DNA of 64,000 nucleotides from Acidimicrobiales bacterium (lineage in GTDB: Bacteria; Actinomycetota; Acidimicrobiia; Acidimicrobiales; SZUA-35). The DNA lies in assembly GCA_041394265.1 (NCBI GenBank), contig JAWKIO010000005.1, forward strand, positions 3,906,001 through 3,970,000, in the 5' to 3' direction. The stretch's first letter is position 1; the number at the start of each line of letters is the position of its first letter. A program made the translations under genes and the position numbers. The notes under the pieces were generated by a model. That model was not told the origin of the DNA, did not search any database, and was given only the letters and a program-made list of their open reading frames with translations. Shown here one piece after another: positions 62,263-64,000 of the stretch.

Positions 62263-62951
62263 TGAGCACCGTCCCCGAGTTCAGCGGGTTCGATCCCGAG
62301 GCGGTCGCTCTGCTCGCCGAGCTCCCCGGCTGGGACGCCGAGCGATACGAGGCACACAAGGCGGAGCTCATCGACGGCGTGACCAGGCCGGGACTGGCGC
62401 TGATCACGGAGCTGGCGAATCGGTTCCCCCATGCACTGACGGTGGCGGCGCGATCGTCGGTGTCGCCGCTACATCGTGATCTGCGGTTCGCTCCCGACGG
62501 TGCGCCTCGCTACAAGGACCACCTCCTGCTCACCGCCTGGCACGGCGCCGACAAGCGCACCGGTCCGACGATGTGGTTGCGAGTCGACGCAGCCGGCGCC
62601 GGCTTCGCCAGCGGGGTCGGGTTCACGCCGGCCATGCGTGAACGCTGGCGAGCGGCCGTGGGTGGATCGGCGGGTGTCACGCTCGCCGACGAGCTCGATC
62701 GGCTCGAGCAGTTCCATGGTGCCGAGGTCGCCGGGGGTCAGGTGAAGCGGGTCCCCCGACCGTTCGAGCCTGACCATCCTCGCTCCGATCTGCTGCGGCG
62801 AACCGGCTTCCAGGTTCGTCTCACCGAGACCCACCCTGACCACCTCGACCGGTCCGACTACGCCGACTGGTGTCTCGGACACTGGCTGCAACTCGCCAGC
62901 GTCCACCGCTGGCTGGTCGACCATCTGGCCGAAAGTGAGAACCCTCGATGA
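62262..62951 (+). CDS. DUF2461 family protein
   Basis: Protein of 229 aa. The pattern FxGFDPEAVALLAELPGWDAERYEAHKAE and LANRFPHALTVAAR with YKDHLLLTAWHG in the centre match DUF2461 proteins (residues 6-215), whose function is unknown. ATG 62262 has GGAGG with good spacing, and its A is the last base of the SRPBCC stop (TGATG). Third gene of the arsR operon; ATGA overlap with the TfoX-like gene at 62948. Confidence 0.82.
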   Translation: MSTVPEFSGFDPEAVALLAELPGWDAERYEAHKAELIDGVTRPGLALITELANRFPHALTVAARSSVSPLHRDLRFAPDGAPRYKDHLLLTAWHGADKRTGPTMWLRVDAAGAGFASGVGFTPAMRERWRAAVGGSAGVTLADELDRLEQFHGAEVAGGQVKRVPRPFEPDHPRSDLLRRTGFQVRLTETHPDHLDRSDYADWCLGHWLQLASVHRWLVDHLAESENPR

Positions 62952-63286
62952 CCGACGAAGCCGCCGCGACACTGTTCTGGGACCTGATCGACGAGCTCCA
63001 GGCCGAAGATCCTCGGGTGCACGAGGGGACGATCATGAGCGGTCGGTGCGCTCGGGTCGGCGGTGAGTTCCTCGCCCTCGTCGACTTCAAGGGCAGCGGG
63101 CTCGTCGTGAAACTGCCGAAGTCGCGTGTCGCCGAGCTGATCGAACAAGGTGTTGCTCGGTCGTTCGCCCCCGCCGGCAAGGTCTTCAAGGAGTGGGCGT
63201 CGATCCCGGTGCTCGAGGAAGAGCGGTGGCGTGCCCTGCTGCGGGAGGGTGTGGCATTTGTGGCACCGCCCGAGCCATCCGCATAG
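62948..63286 (+). CDS. TfoX/Sxy N-terminal domain-like protein
   Basis: Small cytoplasmic protein of 112 aa. GEFLALVDFKGSGLVVKLPKSRVAEL and FAPAGKVFKEWASIPVLEEERW follow the TfoX_N pattern of single-domain proteins (KLP, K..W). TfoX regulates competence in proteobacteria, but short actinobacterial members have no known role. The ATGA overlap with DUF2461 indicates co-translation; last gene of the four-gene operon. Confidence 0.75.
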   Translation: MTDEAAATLFWDLIDELQAEDPRVHEGTIMSGRCARVGGEFLALVDFKGSGLVVKLPKSRVAELIEQGVARSFAPAGKVFKEWASIPVLEEERWRALLREGVAFVAPPEPSA

Positions 63287-63393
63287 GCCGTCAGGTCGAG
63301 CTTCGACGGGCCCTCGACAGCTTGGAGCGGGCGGGCTAGGACCCTGTCGGATTCTGCGCTCGTTGTCGAGCGGCCACGACTAGCTTGCGTGTC

Positions 63394-63807
63394 ATGCACA
63401 TCGATCCGTCCCACGAGAACCTCGTCAATCTGCTCGCACGGGAAGTGAGTGGGCCGGTCACGATGTTGAACATGCTGCGATTCAGGGAGATCGCCGACTA
63501 CCAGTTCTCACCGGAACTTGCCCCACGCGATCCCATCTCGGGCCGTGAGGCCTATGACCGCTACATCGAGCACACGCTGCCGTACCTGCAGGCAACGGGC
63601 GGCTCGGTGACTTTCATGGGCGAGGGTGGGAACTTCTTCATCGGTCCGGCAGACGAGCGGTGGGATCTGGTCGTGCTGGTGCACCAGGCGTCGATCGAGG
63701 AGTTCTTCGCTTTCGCCGCTGACGAGGCATACCTCGCCGGAATTGGTCATCGGACGGCGGCGCTGCTCGATAGTCGACTCTTGCCCCTCACTGTTTCTGA
63801 GCCATAG
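63394..63807 (+). CDS. DUF1330-like stress-responsive barrel protein
   Basis: Protein of 137 aa with a dimeric alpha/beta-barrel appearance. VTMLNMLRFREIADY starts a beta strand and YDRYIEHTLPYLQATGGSVTFMGEG leads into WDLVVLVHQASIEEFFAF; that spacing matches DUF1330/EthD-like ferredoxin-fold proteins. No catalytic residues can be assigned. ATG 63394 has no strong ribosome site. Downstream gene only partly visible. Confidence 0.75.
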   Translation: MHIDPSHENLVNLLAREVSGPVTMLNMLRFREIADYQFSPELAPRDPISGREAYDRYIEHTLPYLQATGGSVTFMGEGGNFFIGPADERWDLVVLVHQASIEEFFAFAADEAYLAGIGHRTAALLDSRLLPLTVSEP

Positions 63808-63835
63808 CTGAAGAAACGGAGCTGGTTCTCGAGGC

Positions 63836-64000
63836 TCACTCGGCGTTGGCGGTGATGGCGTGCGGGCCCGCGCAGATGATCAGGCGAGGGTCGCCGTGTC
63901 TGGTGGCTTCGGTCGGTGTGCTGAGCGTCAAGAAGGCGAACAACGCAACGGCGTTGACGCCAAGTGCGGGCCGGAGCAAGCGGACCGATCGGCGTCGAGG
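63836..64000 (-). CDS. Partial small protein with signal-like hydrophobic segment
   Basis: The minus strand is open from the window edge to a TGA at 63836-63838, giving about 54 residues. They begin with an Arg-rich patch, then a hydrophobic run LLRPALGVNAVALFAFLTL, then TEATRHGDPRLIICAGPHAITANAE. A signal peptide followed by a short secreted tail, or a single TM protein, would fit. The start is outside the window; converges with the DUF1330 gene. Confidence 0.4.
   Translation of the reverse strand, partial: PRRRSVRLLRPALGVNAVALFAFLTLSTPTEATRHGDPRLIICAGPHAITANAE

Overview
The window is GC-rich, gene-dense DNA with frequent GTG starts, ATGA/TGATG overlaps between genes, and long open frames on the antisense strand. 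Gene content points to an actinobacterium: a PaaX-type regulator, GerW and DUF4389 proteins, a mycothiol/thioredoxin-type ArsC, a CYP153-like P450, a PPOX/F420-type flavoprotein and an ABC sugar importer with no local ATPase. An Acidimicrobiia-like (Ilumatobacter-type) heterotroph is my inference; there is no rRNA or tRNA gene to fix taxonomy. I see no CRISPR array, prophage, IS element or tRNA. No gene-free stretch exceeds 300 bp. The largest are 47467-47756 (rha promoter region), 45452-45723 (cupin gene remnant) and 24197-24457 (tandem hairpin repeat).

Region by region. 1-2030: a tetR-crotonase-metallohydrolase operon behind a strong palindromic operator. 2186-9165: an SDR, an ECF sigma/anti-sigma pair, then a secreted repeat lipoprotein, a cupredoxin and a polytopic membrane protein that look like one envelope electron-transfer module, followed by GerW and DUF4389 proteins. 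Five hairpin elements, four of one sequence family, lie between these genes and I found none after 10 kb. 9225-15705: an alpha/beta hydrolase and a benzoyl-CoA epoxidation (box) operon (boxC, boxB, benzoate-CoA ligase, paaX-like) with a well-formed promoter, an operator over the -10 and a CRP-type palindrome. 15750-19156: a beta-helix envelope protein divergent from a clan GH-D-like glycosidase. 19184-20445: aquaporin plus arsenate reductase. 20516-24913: CYTH-CHAD protein, PhyH dioxygenase, serpin lipoprotein and a flavodoxin-like protein. 24982-30906: a same-strand run of P450, MmsA-like dehydrogenase, PhyH, SRPBCC, SDR and an unknown protein.

30944-40710: a DHH phosphoesterase and an eight-gene N-acetylglucosamine uptake/catabolism operon (ROK repressor, binding protein, two permeases, NagZ-like GH3, ROK kinase, nagB, nagA). 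40854-45451: TetR with a divergent ketosteroid-dehydrogenase-like flavoprotein, a DUF5655 protein and an aromatic-ring FAD monooxygenase. 45724-47466: a K+ channel with two RCK units. 47691-53213: an L-rhamnose operon (rhaI, aldolase/dehydrogenase, rhaB, lldD) in which the first two genes are broken. 53241-56721: Baeyer-Villiger monooxygenase, MDR oxidoreductase and histidine phosphatase. 56891-64000: membrane protein, PPOX protein, alkylsulfatase-like hydrolase, a second K+ channel, VOC protein, an ArsR-SRPBCC-DUF2461-TfoX operon whose SRPBCC gene is frameshifted, a DUF1330 protein and a truncated small protein.

Functionally the window describes an aerobic generalist that imports amino sugars and degrades aromatics, alkyl chains, sterol-like rings and probably deoxysugars. 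Several frame breaks are of the 'one base missing' kind, so assembly or sequencing error competes with real gene decay as the explanation.
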